Shown here piece after piece: positions 14,086 to 14,089 of a stretch of DNA of 14,089 nt. The stretch's first letter is position 1. Each line of letters begins with the position of its first letter. The notes below the pieces were generated by a model, which ran no database searches, was not told the origin of the DNA, and saw only the letters and a program-made list of their open reading frames with translations. Origin of the DNA: Acidobacteria subdivision 2 bacterium RH1 MAG20 (GTDB taxonomy: Bacteria; Acidobacteriota; Terriglobia; Terriglobales; Acidobacteriaceae); contig NFUO01000602.1 in NCBI GenBank assembly GCA_002197545.1, forward strand, positions 1 to 14,089. Reading direction: 5' to 3'. A program made the translations under genes and the position numbers.

Positions 14086-14089
14086 AGAA

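Overview
The window looks like chromosomal DNA from a soil acidobacterium (Acidobacteriaceae / Terriglobia type). This rests on a TIGR03435 'soil-associated' protein at 5365-6282, a family expanded in that phylum, on several secreted or membrane proteins of acidobacterial character, and on moderately GC-rich coding. It is inference from protein families, not a database match.

Layout. (1) 1-429, minus strand: the 5' end of an IS1595-family (IS1016-like) insertion sequence with its transposase gene, cut by the window edge; its terminal inverted repeat ends at 429. (2) 448-3438, minus strand: a tightly overlapping three-gene operon read from 3438 down: unknown membrane-anchored protein, histidine phosphatase, exported sorbosone/glucose dehydrogenase-like beta-propeller. 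(3) 3546-5114, minus strand: a secreted protein of unknown function, a DUF2277 protein and a DUF1801 protein; two of these genes share a duplicated leader sequence. (4) 5365-6282, plus strand: TIGR03435 protein. (5) 6464-7679, minus strand: ArsR-type regulator, SRPBCC/AHSA1 protein and DoxX-like membrane protein, joined by ATGA overlaps, with a perfect 13-bp-arm palindrome over the ArsR start. (6) 8174-9897, plus strand: PadR regulator, HAAS/DUF1700 membrane protein and CPBP intramembrane protease, flanked on both sides by copies of a short hairpin-forming repeat. (7) 10099-10701: HAD phosphatase of the phosphoglucomutase type. (8) 10847-14085, plus strand: a tRNA-tuf locus: tRNA-Thr(UGU), tRNA-Tyr(GUA), a small two-helix membrane ORF, tRNA-Thr(GGU), tRNA-Gly(UCC), then three closely packed accessory genes including a HEPN-domain protein, then tuf (EF-Tu).

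The most unusual point is region 8. The tRNAs upstream of tuf are the same four species as in the enterobacterial thrU-tyrU-glyT-thrT-tufB operon, with the Gly and second Thr genes in the opposite order. Here a three-gene cassette with a HEPN (potential RNase) protein and two unrecognised partners, plus a 57-residue membrane ORF, are embedded in it on the same strand, so they probably share transcripts with tRNAs and EF-Tu. The second point of interest is the PadR-HAAS-CPBP module with its operator-like nested repeats and flanking structured repeats. The remaining genes are fairly ordinary.
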